A stretch of 64,000 nt of DNA, from NCBI RefSeq assembly GCF_001647715.1, contig NZ_CP015600.1, positions 434,001-498,000 on the forward strand, written 5' to 3'. This document shows, piece by piece, positions 21,368-31,406 of this stretch. The notes under the pieces were generated by a model. The model saw nothing but the letters and a program-made list of their open reading frames with translations. It did no database searches and had not been told where the DNA came from. Position numbers and translations under genes: made by a program. The first letter of the stretch is position 1. The number at the start of each line of letters is the position of its first letter. The DNA comes from Pseudomonas antarctica. GTDB lineage: Bacteria > Pseudomonadota > Gammaproteobacteria > Pseudomonadales > Pseudomonadaceae.

Positions 21368-22168
21368 ATGATCAAAAGGTATTGTTCGGCGTGGCTGATC
21401 GGCGTTGTCGCATTGGCATATACCGGCTGGGTGAATGCCGGCGTCCTAGATGATGCCGTTCGGCGTGGAGTGCTTAAAGTCGGCACCACGCCCACCTACG
21501 TGCCCTTTCAAATGATGGACAAGCAGGGGCGCATCGTAGGCTTTGAGATCGACTTGCTCCAGGCGATGAGCCATGCCTTGGGCGTCGAGCTGGAACTGGT
21601 GGCGGTGCCCTATACCGAGTTGTTGCCGGGGCTGATGGCGAAAAAGTTTGATCTGATTGGCAGTGGTATGACGGTGACCCAGGAGCGCAATCTCAAGCTG
21701 AATTTCAGCGACTCCTTTATCGTGGTGGGCCAGACCGTACTGCTGCATCCGAGCCTTGCCGGCAAGGTTTCCAGCATAGAAGACCTGGATGAGGCGGGTT
21801 ACCGGATCGTCGCCATTGAAGGCACCACGGGGGAAGCCGCGGCGCAACGTTTTCTGGGCGCCGCTCGCCTGCGCAGTTTCGCCACCCCGGAAGAAGGCGT
21901 GCGGCAGGTGGTGGAGGGCAAGGCCGATGCTTTCATTCATGACGCACCCTACAACCTGATTGCGATGGCCAGGCCGGAAAACCACACACTTTTTGCACTT
22001 GAGCAGCCGTTTACCTTTGAGCCCCTGGCATTCGGCCTGAAGAAAGGTGATTACGACAGCCTTAACTGGATCAATCATTTCCTCAATCAAATAGCGCAGG
22101 ATGGCACTTACGATCGGCTCCATGACAAGTGGTTCAAGGACACCGCCTGGGTCGGGGAGATGGACTGA
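21368..22168 (+). CDS. Amino acid ABC transporter substrate-binding protein, copy 1
   Basis: A 266-residue family-3 (SBP_bac_3) periplasmic binding protein for a polar amino acid. The signal peptide covers about residues 1-24 (ends WVNA-G). The start at ATG 21368 follows GGGGG and yields the signal peptide directly. The mature protein aligns end to end with the next gene (VLDDAVRRGVLKVG..., GSGMTVTQERNLKLNFSDSF, DAPYNL, FTFEPLAFGLKKGDYDSLNWIN). It sits upstream of copy 2, with 218 bases between, and has no permease of its own. Ligand unknown; glutamine/glutamate-like is plausible for the subfamily. Confidence 0.88.
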   Translation: MIKRYCSAWLIGVVALAYTGWVNAGVLDDAVRRGVLKVGTTPTYVPFQMMDKQGRIVGFEIDLLQAMSHALGVELELVAVPYTELLPGLMAKKFDLIGSGMTVTQERNLKLNFSDSFIVVGQTVLLHPSLAGKVSSIEDLDEAGYRIVAIEGTTGEAAAQRFLGAARLRSFATPEEGVRQVVEGKADAFIHDAPYNLIAMARPENHTLFALEQPFTFEPLAFGLKKGDYDSLNWINHFLNQIAQDGTYDRLHDKWFKDTAWVGEMD

Positions 22169-22323
22169 TCGTCATAACTGCTTACACATCAATCAGTTGC
22201 CGATCCTCTCTGCAGACGTGTCTATCCCCCGTGTTTCGCTGCACCGTTGTGGGGCTTTTCCGACATACCCCGATAACATTTACCCGTGAAACCTTTGTGA
22301 CGGGGAGCGAGTGGGTTAGGATC

Positions 22324-22340
22324 GCACCCCGAAATGGTGC
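22324..22340. promoter_or_regulatory. Inverted repeat GCACC-N7-GGTGC upstream of binding protein copy 2
   Basis: A perfect 5-bp dyad 47 bases before the second binding-protein gene. The half-sites match those of NtrC boxes (GCACC...GGTGC), but the spacer is 7 rather than the usual 5 bases, so NtrC binding is only a suggestion. No convincing -24/-12 (GG-N10-GC) element was found beside it. Confidence 0.35.
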
Positions 22341-22386
22341 AGCCCTTTTGCGCGCCGACCTTACAAGAAATCGTTCAGGGGACTTG

Positions 22387-23187
22387 ATGATGAAAAAGTA
22401 TCTTTCGAGGCTGATGCTCGGCGTCACCGCGCTGGTCGCCGTCACTGCAGCGCACGCTGGCGCCATCGACGATGCGGTCAAGCGCGGCACGCTGAAGGTC
22501 GGCATGGACCCGACCTACATGCCGTTCGAAATGACAGACAAGCGCGGTGAAATCATCGGTTTCGAAGTCGACATCCTCAAGGCCATGGCCAAGTCCATGG
22601 GCGTCAAACTGGAGCTGGTGTCCACCGGTTATGACGGCATCATCCCTGCGTTCCTGACCGGCAAGTTCGACATGATCGGCAGCGGCATGACCCTGACCCA
22701 GGAACGTAACCTGCGCCTGAACTTCAGCGAACCCTTCATCGTGGTTGGCCAGACGTTGCTGATTCGCAAAGACCTGGAAGGCACCATCAAGTCCTACAAA
22801 GACCTGAACGACGAGAAATACCGCCTGACCTCCAAGCTCGGCACCACGGGTGAGATGATCGCCAAAAAGATGATTTCCAAAGCCAAGTACCACGGCTATG
22901 ACAATGAGCAGGAAGGCGTGCTGGACGTGGTCAATGGCAAGGCCGATGCCTTTGTGTATGACGCTCCGTACAACGTGGTTGCCGAGAAAAAAGTCGGCAA
23001 CGGCAAGCTGGTGTTCCTGGACGAGCCCTTCACCTTCGAACCGTTGGCATTCGGCCTGAAAAAGGGCGATTACGACAGCCTCAACTACATCAACAACTTC
23101 CTGCACCAGATCCGTAACGACGGCACCTACGATCGTATCCATGACAAGTGGTTCAAGAGCTCCGAGTGGCTCAAGGACATGGAATAA
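22387..23187 (+). CDS. Amino acid ABC transporter substrate-binding protein, copy 2
   Basis: A 266-residue SBP_bac_3 protein with signal peptide (about residues 1-25, MMKKYLSRLMLGVTALVAVT..., cleavage near AHA-G). It is very similar to copy 1 over the whole length, with the same residue count, pointing to tandem duplication. A permease (23334) and ATPase (24286) follow, so this copy is the one in operon register with the transporter. From memory it corresponds to PA5076 of PAO1. Substrate is a polar amino acid, not determinable here. ATG 22390 is an equally possible start. Confidence 0.9.
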   Translation: MMKKYLSRLMLGVTALVAVTAAHAGAIDDAVKRGTLKVGMDPTYMPFEMTDKRGEIIGFEVDILKAMAKSMGVKLELVSTGYDGIIPAFLTGKFDMIGSGMTLTQERNLRLNFSEPFIVVGQTLLIRKDLEGTIKSYKDLNDEKYRLTSKLGTTGEMIAKKMISKAKYHGYDNEQEGVLDVVNGKADAFVYDAPYNVVAEKKVGNGKLVFLDEPFTFEPLAFGLKKGDYDSLNYINNFLHQIRNDGTYDRIHDKWFKSSEWLKDME

Positions 23188-23212
23188 GCCAGTCTGAATA
23201 CCGAGTCGCGCC

Positions 23213-23300
23213 TTTCGCGAGCAAGCCCGCTCCCACACTTGACCGAGTTCAAACATGAGAATGCGGTCAAAATGTGGGAGCGGGCTTGCTCGCGAAAGCG
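23213..23300. repeat. Paired REP element between binding protein and permease genes
   Basis: Inverted REP cores at about 23213-23235 and 23275-23297 (GCGAGCAAGCCCGCTCCCAC / GTGGGAGCGGGCTTGCTCGC). Lying inside a transporter operon between the highly expressed binding protein and the permease, the structure may protect the upstream mRNA, the classic effect of REP stems. Confidence 0.88.
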
Positions 23301-23333
23301 GCCTGACAGGCGACATCAATCCCGGAAGCTGAA

Positions 23334-24293
23334 ATGAAACAGAAAAAAGCCCAATGGCCCTGGCACCTGCTGACCGTGGTCGTGCTGGTTGGCCTGGCTG
23401 GCGCGTTGTACTACGCCACCTCGCTGATGTCCTACGAATGGCGCTGGAACCGCGTACCGCAGTACTTCGCCTATCAGGCCGAAACCTCCCAGCGTGCAGC
23501 CGACATCTCCACGGTCATTGAACTGGTGCGTAAAGGCGACGTAGCCGAAGTGACCCTGCGCAATGATGCCGGTGCCGAACAAAAGCTGACGGTTGCCGAC
23601 AATAGCCTGCAAGTGGCGCGCGGTGACGACGTGGCCGAAGGCGATGTTATTGGCGTAACCCGGCATTGGGCGCTTGGCCCGCTGATGTGGGGCTTGTGGA
23701 CCACCTTGTGGCTGTCGGTCATCTCCGGAATTCTGGGGCTGGTGATTGGCCTGGCAACCGGCTTGTGCCGTCTGTCCAGCAACCCGACCTTGCGCGATCT
23801 ATCGACGATCTACGTCGAACTGGTGCGCGGCACGCCGCTATTGGTGCAAATCTTTATTTTCTATTTCTTCATCGGGACGGTGCTCAACCTGTCCCGGGAA
23901 TTCGCCGGGATCGCCGCGTTGTCGCTGTTCACCGGCGCTTACGTGGCGGAAATTGTCCGCGCCGGCGTGCAGTCCATCACCCGTGGCCAGAACGAAGCCG
24001 CACGGTCCCTGGGGTTGAGTGCCAGCCAGTCGATGCGCCACGTGGTGTTGCCGCAAGCGTTCAAGCGCGTGTTGCCGCCGCTGGCCGGGCAATTTATCAG
24101 CCTGGTGAAAGACACGTCCCTGGTGTCGGTGATCGCGATTACCGAGTTGCTCAAAAGTGGTCGTGAAGTCATCACCACCTCGTTTTCGCCGTTTGAAATC
24201 CTGTTCTGTGTGGCAGGCCTGTACCTGCTGATCAACCTGCCGCTGTCGAAAATGGCCAGCCGGCTTGAGCGGAGGCTCGCGCAAAGTGATTGA
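23334..24293 (+). CDS. Amino acid ABC transporter permease
   Basis: A 319-residue HisM/GlnP-type inner membrane permease. It is longer than the usual 220-250 residues because of an N-terminal part: one membrane segment (about residues 9-31) and a periplasmic stretch of about 80 residues before the transporter core begins at [19 protein letters not shown]. The EAA motif ([26 protein letters not shown]) is clear. Its end overlaps the ATPase gene by 8 bases. Confidence 0.92.
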   Translation: MKQKKAQWPWHLLTVVVLVGLAGALYYATSLMSYEWRWNRVPQYFAYQAETSQRAADISTVIELVRKGDVAEVTLRNDAGAEQKLTVADNSLQVARGDDVAEGDVIGVTRHWALGPLMWGLWTTLWLSVISGILGLVIGLATGLCRLSSNPTLRDLSTIYVELVRGTPLLVQIFIFYFFIGTVLNLSREFAGIAALSLFTGAYVAEIVRAGVQSITRGQNEAARSLGLSASQSMRHVVLPQAFKRVLPPLAGQFISLVKDTSLVSVIAITELLKSGREVITTSFSPFEILFCVAGLYLLINLPLSKMASRLERRLAQSD

Positions 24294-25020
24294 AGTCCGC
24301 GATCTGGTAAAAGTCTTCGACACCCGTGGTCAGGTGGTGCGCGCGGTGGACCACGTCACCACCCAAGTCGCCAAGGGTGAAGTGCTGGTGGTGATCGGCC
24401 CTTCGGGTTCGGGCAAATCCACCTTTCTGCGCTGTCTTAACGGGTTGGAGGAGTTTGACGCAGGCTCGGTGAGCATCGACGGCCTGCAACTGGCCGACCC
24501 GAAGACTGACGTGAACGCCTATCGCCGCGAAGTCGGCATGGTGTTCCAGCACTTCAACCTGTTCCCCCACATGACCGTGCTGGAAAACCTGTGCCTGGCG
24601 CAAAAAGTCGTGCGCAAGCGCGGTAAGCAAGAGCGTGAAGCCAAGGCATTGGCGCTGCTGGAGAAAGTCGGCATTGCGCAAAAGGCCAACGAGTTCCCCT
24701 CACGGTTGTCCGGTGGCCAGCAACAGCGGGTGGCGATCGCCCGCGCGTTGGCCATGGAGCCCAAGGTGATGCTGTTTGATGAACCCACCTCGGCGCTGGA
24801 CCCGGAAATGGTCGGCGAAGTGCTGGACGTGATGAAGACCCTGGCGCTGGAAGGCATGACCATGGTCTGCGTCACCCACGAGATGGGTTTTGCCCGCGAA
24901 GTAGCGGACCGGGTGCTGTTTTTCGATCACGGCAAGTTGCTGGAAGATGCGGCCCCGGCCGAGTTCTTCGATGCGCCGAAAGACCCACGGGCCCAGGCTT
25001 TCCTGCGCCAGGTGCTGTAG
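24286..25020 (+). CDS. Amino acid ABC transporter ATP-binding protein (GlnQ-like)
   Basis: A 244-residue ATPase of the polar amino acid uptake family, energising the preceding permease. GTG 24286 is chosen as start because GGAGG lies 10 bases upstream and it gives the standard N-terminus [11 protein letters not shown]; a TTG seven codons earlier overlaps that ribosome site. Motifs: Walker [11 protein letters not shown]-loop [17 protein letters not shown], signature [15 protein letters not shown], Walker [15 protein letters not shown], switch [15 protein letters not shown]. It converges on the first chemoreceptor gene with only 13 bases between. Confidence 0.95.
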   Translation: MIEVRDLVKVFDTRGQVVRAVDHVTTQVAKGEVLVVIGPSGSGKSTFLRCLNGLEEFDAGSVSIDGLQLADPKTDVNAYRREVGMVFQHFNLFPHMTVLENLCLAQKVVRKRGKQEREAKALALLEKVGIAQKANEFPSRLSGGQQQRVAIARALAMEPKVMLFDEPTSALDPEMVGEVLDVMKTLALEGMTMVCVTHEMGFAREVADRVLFFDHGKLLEDAAPAEFFDAPKDPRAQAFLRQVL

Positions 25021-25033
25021 CGCAGGGCGAGCC

Positions 25034-26941
25034 TCAGAGCCTGAATTTACCGACCAGCGTCTGCAAATCCAGGCTCAACCTCGTCAACTGAACACTGGCG
25101 GCCGCCGTTTCCTCACTGGCGGCCGCCGTTTGTTCCGACACATTGCGCACTTTCAAGACACTGCGATTGATCTCCTCGGCCACCGCGCTTTGCTGCTCGG
25201 CGGCGGCGGCAATCTGTGGGTTCATCTCCTGGATGATCGACACGGTGCGGGCAATCGCTGCCAATGCCTCACCGGCGTCGCGGGTCAGACCGACGCTGTT
25301 GTCGGTGAGGCTGCGGCTGCTGTCCATGATGTCCGCGACCTGCTGGGTGCCGCTATGCAGGCCTTGGATCAACCCCTCGATTTCTTCTGCTGATTCCTGT
25401 GTCCGTTGGGCGAGGCTGCGCACTTCATCGGCCACCACCGCAAAACCTTCGCCCGCACTGCCCGCGCGTGCGGCTTCGATGGCGGCATTCAATGCCAGCA
25501 GGTTGGTCTGCTGGGACACTGATTTGATAACGTCCAGTACACTGCCGATCTTTTGGCTTTCCTGCTGCAGCGCCACCATCGCGCGGCTGGCGAGTTCCAT
25601 TTCGCTGGCGAGGTTGCCTATCTGCTCGACTGCCTGTGTGACGACTTTGTCACCGGCGCAGGCTTGTTGATCCGCCTCATTCGCTGCTACCGACGCTTGT
25701 TCGGCATGCCGAGCGACTTCCTGAGAGGTTGCGAGCATTTCGTTCATGGCTGTCGCAACCTGGTCGGTCTCATCTCTCTGGTTGTTGACGCCGGAGCGGG
25801 TCTGCTCGGTGACGGTCGATAACTGGGTGGCCGCACTGGCGATCTGTCGGGCGCTGTCACCGATGCTACTGATCAGGTTGCGCAGGTTACGGGTCATTTG
25901 CCCAATGCTTTGCTGCAATTGGCCCATTTCATCGCGGCGGTCAACCTGAGTGTCGTGGCTCAGATCTCCTTCGGCTACACGGTGCGCGGCGTTGAGGATT
26001 TCTCGCAACGGTAGCGCGATTTGTCGAGCGATCCACCACGCCGCAAGGGCGCCCAGTAACAATGCGGCCACCGTGACCCAGATCAGCCATGTACGGGTCT
26101 GATCCGCTTCGCTGTCACGCTTGGCATTTTGGCCCTCGCTTAGCTGAAAGCTATGTTCACGCAACTCATTGAGTTGTTGTTCAAACCGATTTTGCACCGT
26201 TTCGGTAGTGAGCTGAGCCTCCTTGAGCTTGATCAACTGCTCGCGATAGTTGGCCATGTCGGTTTTGAGCAGTGCCGCGTCCACCGGCAGTGTGGTGACG
26301 GCGGTCTGTGCCACCTCCAGTGCGTCGAGAGTCTTACCGAGCGTCTCGGCATAAGCCTGTAGCGATTCGGCAGCCCATGCGGGGCTTTGCGCGCTGTCTT
26401 CGGCCTGCTCCATGGCCTGGCGCAGGTTTTCGATGGCGTTGAGAGCCTTCTCGTCCTGTTGAGCGGGCAGCGCGCCGGCGAGTTCGGCAAGGGCCTCGCT
26501 GGCTTGCAGAGCCGTTCGCTTGATGGCGGGACGGATGCTTTCCCGTTGCTCGATCAACGGGGGCAACGCCACCAAGGCTGCCTTGAAACTCGCCACGAGG
26601 CGCATCGCATCCTGAAGCCGCTGCATTTCGGCGGGGTCTTTCAATCGTTGGGAAAGGTCGGTGAGGTGTCGGTCGATCTTTTCAATCTGCAAGGTCATTT
26701 TGCCCAGGCTGGCAGCGTCCGTGAGGGTGCGATACACGATGCGGTCAGCACGCATGGCCTCTGCGTCCAGGGCCAGTTGCCCCAGGGTCGTGAGGTTGCT
26801 GGAACGGTAAAGGACGGCGTTGAGGGCTTGCCAACTCGTCGCGGCGATCAGGAAGCTCAAGATCAGCACTTGGCCAAAACCCAGTGCGAGCTTGAGACGG
26901 ACGCTGGCATTGACCAGCCAGCGGGTCAGCCGAGGAAACAT
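25034..26941 (-). CDS. Methyl-accepting chemotaxis protein, HBM-like sensor (copy 1)
   Basis: A 635-residue transmembrane chemoreceptor. TM1 is about residues 16-38, followed by a periplasmic all-helical region of about 245 residues and TM2 at about 284-306, then HAMP and the signalling coiled coil. The sensor size and pattern fit the helical bimodular (HBM) class of McpS. It keeps an Arg pair (R64, R67) equivalent to McpS ligand residues, but the second-module VRGY motif seen in its neighbour is absent, so ligand specificity probably differs. The hairpin tip reads [18 protein letters not shown], departing from the usual GEAGRGF. Ligand unknown. Confidence 0.88.
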   Translation of the reverse strand: MFPRLTRWLVNASVRLKLALGFGQVLILSFLIAATSWQALNAVLYRSSNLTTLGQLALDAEAMRADRIVYRTLTDAASLGKMTLQIEKIDRHLTDLSQRLKDPAEMQRLQDAMRLVASFKAALVALPPLIEQRESIRPAIKRTALQASEALAELAGALPAQQDEKALNAIENLRQAMEQAEDSAQSPAWAAESLQAYAETLGKTLDALEVAQTAVTTLPVDAALLKTDMANYREQLIKLKEAQLTTETVQNRFEQQLNELREHSFQLSEGQNAKRDSEADQTRTWLIWVTVAALLLGALAAWWIARQIALPLREILNAAHRVAEGDLSHDTQVDRRDEMGQLQQSIGQMTRNLRNLISSIGDSARQIASAATQLSTVTEQTRSGVNNQRDETDQVATAMNEMLATSQEVARHAEQASVAANEADQQACAGDKVVTQAVEQIGNLASEMELASRAMVALQQESQKIGSVLDVIKSVSQQTNLLALNAAIEAARAGSAGEGFAVVADEVRSLAQRTQESAEEIEGLIQGLHSGTQQVADIMDSSRSLTDNSVGLTRDAGEALAAIARTVSIIQEMNPQIAAAAEQQSAVAEEINRSVLKVRNVSEQTAAASEETAAASVQLTRLSLDLQTLVGKFRL

Positions 26942-27077
26942 AGTGAACCTCCAAATCAGAGAAAGCGCTTCGCTACAGCTGAAACGCTAAATCGATTCGG
27001 GGTTGTGGCGGGCTGATAACTGCGTAGGAATTTTCACAAGTTGCGACGGCCTTGCTTGGCCGCCGCGAAGGCGCAGG

Positions 27078-28994
27078 TCAGATGCGGAACCGTCCAACCA
27101 GGGTCTGCAAATAGACACCCAAGCGTGCCAGCTCAGCGCTTGACGCCGCGGTTTCCTCACTGGCCGAGGACGTTTGTTCAGACACGTCGCGCACATTCAG
27201 CACGCTGCGGTTGATCTCTTCGGCCACGGCGCTTTGTTGCTCGGCGGCGGTGGCAATCTGCGAGTTCATCGCCTGAATGGTCGAGACCGTGCGGGTGATA
27301 TTGCCCAGTGCGTTGCCGGCTCGACGAGTCAGTTCGACGCTGCTGTCGGTGAGGCCACGGCTGTTGTCCATGATGGTGGCTACCTGTTGGGTGCCGCTTT
27401 GCAGGCCGACGATCAGCTCTTCGATCTCTTCGGTGGACTTCTGGGTGCGCTGGGCCAGGCTGCGCACCTCATCGGCCACCACCGCGAAGCCGCGGCCGGC
27501 TTCACCGGCACGCGCCGCTTCAATCGCGGCGTTGAGTGCCAACAAGTTGGTTTGCTGGGCCACCGATTTGATCACGTCGAGCACGCTGCCGATCTTGTCG
27601 CTTTCGCGTTTCAGATGGCTCATGGCCTCGGTGGAATTGCCGACCTCGGTAGCCAAACGCTCGATCTGGGCGATGGCTTCACCGACCACCTTGTCACCCT
27701 CGCGGGCCTGCTGATCAGCGGCGACGGCGGCTTCCGAGGCTTCCTCGGCGTTGCGCGCCACTTCCTGCACGGTCGCAGCCATTTCATTCATGGCGGTGGC
27801 GACCTGGTCGGTCTCGATCTTCTGGCTGTTGACCCCGGCGCTGGTCTGCTCGGTCACGGCGGACAGTTGCTCGGCGGCGCTGGCGATCTGGGTGACGCCG
27901 TCGCTGATGCCGCCGATCAATTCGCGCAGGCCGACCGTCATGCTTTGCATGGCGCGTTGCAGTTGGCCCAGTTCGTCCTGGCGCGCGGAGTTCAGGTTGT
28001 GGCTCAGGTCGCCGGAGGCTACGCGTTCAGCGACATTGAGGGTCTGGTTCAGCGGAATGACGATCTGACGGGTGATGGCCCAGGCGGCGACCATGCCGAA
28101 GATCAGCGCCAGCACGGTGGCCAGCAGCAGCAGTTGTTTGGCGTGTGCGGCGTCGGCATCGCGCACGGCGGTTTGCGAGGTGGTGAGTTTCTCACTGTGG
28201 CCCAGCAGAATATCGCCTTGGGCGGTCATGATTTTCAGGGCAGCAGCGCTGGCGACCTGGGAGTCGCGGTATTGGCTGACGGCGGCGCGGTAGGCTTGCA
28301 GCGAGACGCCGGCCTCTTGCAGATTGGCCTGATACTGGGCCGGCAATTGGCCTTGGAGTTCGGTGATTTTCTTCAGGGCGTTGTCGATAGCGTCCAGGGC
28401 AGGCTGTTCGGCCTCCGTCTTGCCGCTGTAGGTGTAGCCGCGAACCTGGAAGCGTGATTGCTGGATCAGCTTGCTCAGGTCGACCACGCTGTTGAACTGC
28501 GTGACGCTATCGCCTTGCAGCAAGGCGGCTTCGATCTCGTTGATCTTGGCCACGGCGTTGTCGGCGGTGTCGCCGAGCTTGCTGCGGGCGCCTTCACGCT
28601 TCAGTCCCGCCTGCACCATGGTGGTGAAGGCCTTTTTGTATTGGTTCAGGGCGTCCAGCTGTTGTTCTACCAGGGCCTTGTCATCGGGTTGCTCGATCAG
28701 GGCTTGCGCGGTTTTCAGGCCGTTGTCCAGCTGTGTGAGCAGGCCGTTGACCGCATCCGTGCCCTGTTCGCCGCGACGCATTTCGAAGTCCAGGCGCGCC
28801 AGGCGCAGGTCTTTGGTCAGGCCGTTGAGGCTGGAGATGAAGCCCAGTTTGTCGCCGCGACTGATCACATCACCCAGGCCGGTCCAACCGGTGAAGGTGG
28901 TCAACAGCGTCAGGACCAACACCAGGCCAAAGCCAATGCTCAGCTTGCGATTGACGCTCACATTCCCCAGTTTTTCGGCTAACCAACGATACAT
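27078..28994 (-). CDS. Methyl-accepting chemotaxis protein, McpS/McpK-type HBM receptor (copy 2)
   Basis: A 638-residue chemoreceptor. TM1 is about residues 17-39; an HBM sensor of about 250 residues carries LRLARLDF (R64, R67) and QVRGY (R185), matching malate-binding positions of P. putida McpS as I recall them; then TM2, HAMP and a standard signalling domain with [25 protein letters not shown]. Position beside rsmE-tatC is the same as PA5072 of PAO1, which is known as McpK, a 2-oxoglutarate receptor. Attraction to a C4/C5 dicarboxylate such as 2-oxoglutarate or a TCA intermediate is inferred. ATG 28994 follows GGAG. Confidence 0.92.
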   Translation of the reverse strand: MYRWLAEKLGNVSVNRKLSIGFGLVLVLTLLTTFTGWTGLGDVISRGDKLGFISSLNGLTKDLRLARLDFEMRRGEQGTDAVNGLLTQLDNGLKTAQALIEQPDDKALVEQQLDALNQYKKAFTTMVQAGLKREGARSKLGDTADNAVAKINEIEAALLQGDSVTQFNSVVDLSKLIQQSRFQVRGYTYSGKTEAEQPALDAIDNALKKITELQGQLPAQYQANLQEAGVSLQAYRAAVSQYRDSQVASAAALKIMTAQGDILLGHSEKLTTSQTAVRDADAAHAKQLLLLATVLALIFGMVAAWAITRQIVIPLNQTLNVAERVASGDLSHNLNSARQDELGQLQRAMQSMTVGLRELIGGISDGVTQIASAAEQLSAVTEQTSAGVNSQKIETDQVATAMNEMAATVQEVARNAEEASEAAVAADQQAREGDKVVGEAIAQIERLATEVGNSTEAMSHLKRESDKIGSVLDVIKSVAQQTNLLALNAAIEAARAGEAGRGFAVVADEVRSLAQRTQKSTEEIEELIVGLQSGTQQVATIMDNSRGLTDSSVELTRRAGNALGNITRTVSTIQAMNSQIATAAEQQSAVAEEINRSVLNVRDVSEQTSSASEETAASSAELARLGVYLQTLVGRFRI

Positions 28995-29079
28995 ACGGCG
29001 AACTCCCTTTGAACAAGGCTTGGACTTATTCAGAGGCTATCGGCCGTGTAGGAAGATTCTGTAGCGACGCCAATCCACT

Positions 29080-29166
29080 GTGGGAGCGGGCTTGCTCGCG
29101 ATAGCGGTGTACCAGTGGCAGATAGTCTGACTGATCCACCGTTATCACGGGCAAGCCCGCGCCCAC
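29080..29166. repeat. Paired REP element between rsmE and chemoreceptor copy 2
   Basis: Inverted REP cores at 29080-29102 (GTGGGAGCGGGCTTGCTCGC) and about 29145-29166 (ACGGGCAAGCCCGCGCCCAC, slightly diverged). Both flanking genes are on the minus strand, so it sits between the chemoreceptor promoter region and the end of the tat-rsmE transcript. Confidence 0.85.
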
Positions 29167-29180
29167 AGGGTTTGGCGTTG

Positions 29181-29888
29181 TTAGAACAGGCGGGCGAGCA
29201 GGGCGGTGACGGCGGTTTCTACGCGCAGGATTCGTGCGCCAAGTTGCACCGGTTGCAAGCCGGCCTTGGCCAGCAGGTCCACTTCGTAAGGAATCCAGCC
29301 ACCTTCCGGGCCGATGGCCAGGGTCACAGGCGTATCCAGCCCACGGGGGCAGGCCGGGTAATCGCCGGGATGGCCGATCAGGCCCAGGGTGCCTTCGGTC
29401 ATGGCCGGCAGGCGATCTTCGACAAACGGTTTGAAGCGTTTTTCGATAACGATTTCGGGCAGGACGGTGTCCCGTGCCTGTTCCAGGCCGAGGATCAGTT
29501 GCTCGCGAATCGCCTCAGGCTCCAGAAACGGGGTTTGCCAGAAGCTCTTTTCAACCCGGTAACTGTTGACCAATACCACCTTCGGTACGCCCATCGCCGC
29601 CACGGTTTGCAGCACCCGGCGCAGCATCTTGGGGCGTGGCAGGGCGAGCAGCAGGGTCAGGGGCAGTTTGGTCGGCGGCGGTTGGTCGAAGCTGACTTGC
29701 AGCTCTGCTTCGAGGGCTTCCAGGCGCAGCAGTTGCGCATTGCCCATCAGGCCGCCGATACGGCCCACGCGCAGGTTGTCGCCCACCGCAGCGCGGTGGA
29801 CTTCCTGCATGTGCACCAGGCGCCGATCACGCAATATCACCCGGTCGGCCGCGATAAAGTCGGCCTCTTCAAGCAGCAGCAGGTTCAC
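29181..29888 (-). CDS. rsmE: 16S rRNA (uracil(1498)-N3)-methyltransferase
   Basis: Methylates N3 of U1498 in the decoding centre of 16S rRNA using SAM. The 235-residue SPOUT-class protein has an N-terminal PUA-like region and the C-terminal knotted domain with GPEGGW (about residues 195-200) and [11 protein letters not shown] (about 217-227). The start overlaps the tatC stop by 4 bases, so it is translationally coupled to the tat operon. Confidence 0.95.
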   Translation of the reverse strand: MNLLLLEEADFIAADRVILRDRRLVHMQEVHRAAVGDNLRVGRIGGLMGNAQLLRLEALEAELQVSFDQPPPTKLPLTLLLALPRPKMLRRVLQTVAAMGVPKVVLVNSYRVEKSFWQTPFLEPEAIREQLILGLEQARDTVLPEIVIEKRFKPFVEDRLPAMTEGTLGLIGHPGDYPACPRGLDTPVTLAIGPEGGWIPYEVDLLAKAGLQPVQLGARILRVETAVTALLARLF

Positions 29889-30676
29889 GGCTGCGTCGCT
29901 GGCGGCTGGTCGTCGTCGGCGGGTTGGTCATCCGGGTGGTCGCCACGCTTGCTGATCAGGCTGCCAAACAGGATGCCGATTTCGAACAGCATCCACATCG
30001 GCACAGCCAGCAGGGTCTGCGAGAAGATGTCCGGCGGCGTGAGGATCATGCCGACCACGAAGCAGCCGATGATGACGTACGGGCGGACTTTCTTCAGGTA
30101 TTTGACGTCGACCACACCAATCCACACCAGCAGCACCACGGCCACCGGGATTTCGAAGGCCACGCCGAAGGCGAAGAACAGCGTCATCACGAAGTCGAGG
30201 TAGCTGGTGATGTCGGTCATCATCTCCACGCCGGCCGGGGTGGCGGCGGCGAAGAATTTGAAGATCAGCGGGAACACCAGGAAGTAGGCGAAGGCCATGC
30301 CGGTGTAGAACAGCAGGATGCTCGACACCAGCAACGGCACCGCGATGCGCTTCTCGTGCTTGTACAGGCCCGGTGCGATAAAGCCCCAGATCTGATGCAG
30401 GATCACCGGGATCGCCAGGAACAGCGAGACCATCATGGTCAGCTTCAGCGGCGTCAGGAACGGCGACGACACGTCGGTGGCGATCATCGTCGCGCCGGCC
30501 GGCAGGTACTGGCGCAGCGGCGTGGAGACGAAGGTATAGATTTGCTGGGTGAAGGCGAACAGCCCGGCAAAGATGATGAAGATGGCCGCTACGCAACGCA
30601 GCAGGCGGGTACGCAGCTCGGTGAGGTGCGAGACCAGCGGCATGTGATGGTCGTCTTCCGGTTTATCAGCGCTCAT
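29885..30676 (-). CDS. tatC: Sec-independent protein translocase subunit TatC
   Basis: Receptor subunit of the twin-arginine pathway that recognises signal peptides of folded, often cofactor-containing proteins. The 263-residue protein has six predicted membrane helices and the conserved N-terminal [11 protein letters not shown] segment. The tail is acidic and Pro/Gln-rich. It overlaps tatB by 4 bases upstream and rsmE by 4 bases downstream. Confidence 0.97.
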   Translation of the reverse strand: MSADKPEDDHHMPLVSHLTELRTRLLRCVAAIFIIFAGLFAFTQQIYTFVSTPLRQYLPAGATMIATDVSSPFLTPLKLTMMVSLFLAIPVILHQIWGFIAPGLYKHEKRIAVPLLVSSILLFYTGMAFAYFLVFPLIFKFFAAATPAGVEMMTDITSYLDFVMTLFFAFGVAFEIPVAVVLLVWIGVVDVKYLKKVRPYVIIGCFVVGMILTPPDIFSQTLLAVPMWMLFEIGILFGSLISKRGDHPDDQPADDDQPPATQP

Positions 30677-31092
30677 GGGGCTCGCGGCGGCAATGTAGGG
30701 TCATGGGGAGCGGGCGACGCAACGGGCGTCGGCGCTGGCTCGGTCGGGGTGTGAGCGGGCGGCGCGGGGGTGTGTTCCACCACCGGTGCAACGTCGGCCA
30801 CGGGCGGTGGTGCGATGCTGTGCTCGGCCGGTTTGGGCGGCTCTTGCACCGGCGACAAAATCTTCCGCGCTTCCTGCTCCAACGACAGAATATGTTCGTT
30901 GTGCAGTTGGCGGCGGATCTCGTCGGCGCCGATTTCCCGTTCAACTTCCTGTTTGATGGCGTTGAAACTGCGTTTCAGGCGCCCGATCCAAAGGCCGGCC
31001 GTGCGTGCGGCACCGGGCAGGCGTTCCGGCCCCAGTACCAGCAGGGCCACGAGGCCGACGAGGAGCAGTTCAGAGAAGCTGATACCAAACAT
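30673..31092 (-). CDS. tatB: Sec-independent protein translocase subunit TatB
   Basis: Partner of TatC in the substrate-binding complex of the inner membrane. It has 139 residues: one N-terminal membrane helix (about 3-20), the hinge [12 protein letters not shown], an amphipathic helix, and a Pro/Ala-rich C-terminal tail. It begins 10 bases after tatA. Confidence 0.96.
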   Translation of the reverse strand: MFGISFSELLLVGLVALLVLGPERLPGAARTAGLWIGRLKRSFNAIKQEVEREIGADEIRRQLHNEHILSLEQEARKILSPVQEPPKPAEHSIAPPPVADVAPVVEHTPAPPAHTPTEPAPTPVASPAPHDPTLPPRAP

Positions 31093-31102
31093 TAGTCAGT
31101 GC

Positions 31103-31381
31103 TCACGAGTCTTTGCGGGTCGGCTCTTCGACTTTTTCAGCCTGCACGTCGAAGGTACGACGCTCGGTGATCGGCTGGGTCGCCTGCGGGTGCACAGGCT
31201 GGGCCGGAGGTACCGGGTTGACCACCGGGTCGACGGGCTTTTCATCATCGTTCATGGCTTTGCGAAAGCCCTTGATCGACTCGCCCACGTCGGTGCCCAG
31301 GTTCTTGAGTTTCTTGGTGCCGAATACCAGAACGACCACCACGAGAATGACGATCCAGTGTTTCCAGTCAAAAATGCCCAT
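31103..31381 (-). CDS. tatA: Sec-independent protein translocase subunit TatA
   Basis: Pore-forming subunit recruited by TatBC. It has 92 residues: a short membrane helix (about 6-20), the [10 protein letters not shown] hinge and an amphipathic helix containing GFRKAM, then a Pro/Thr-rich tail. First of the tatABC set, 25 bases after hisE, in the hisIE-tatABC order common in Pseudomonas. Confidence 0.96.
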   Translation of the reverse strand: MGIFDWKHWIVILVVVVLVFGTKKLKNLGTDVGESIKGFRKAMNDDEKPVDPVVNPVPPAQPVHPQATQPITERRTFDVQAEKVEEPTRKDS

Positions 31382-31406
31382 GCTGCAATTCCTCTGTAAA
31401 AGTTAT

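Noticed and set aside
22336..22356. Sigma-54 promoter near the NtrC-like dyad (TGGTGC...TTTTGC)
   Set aside because: GG and GC are 12 rather than 10 bases apart, which sigma-54 does not tolerate.
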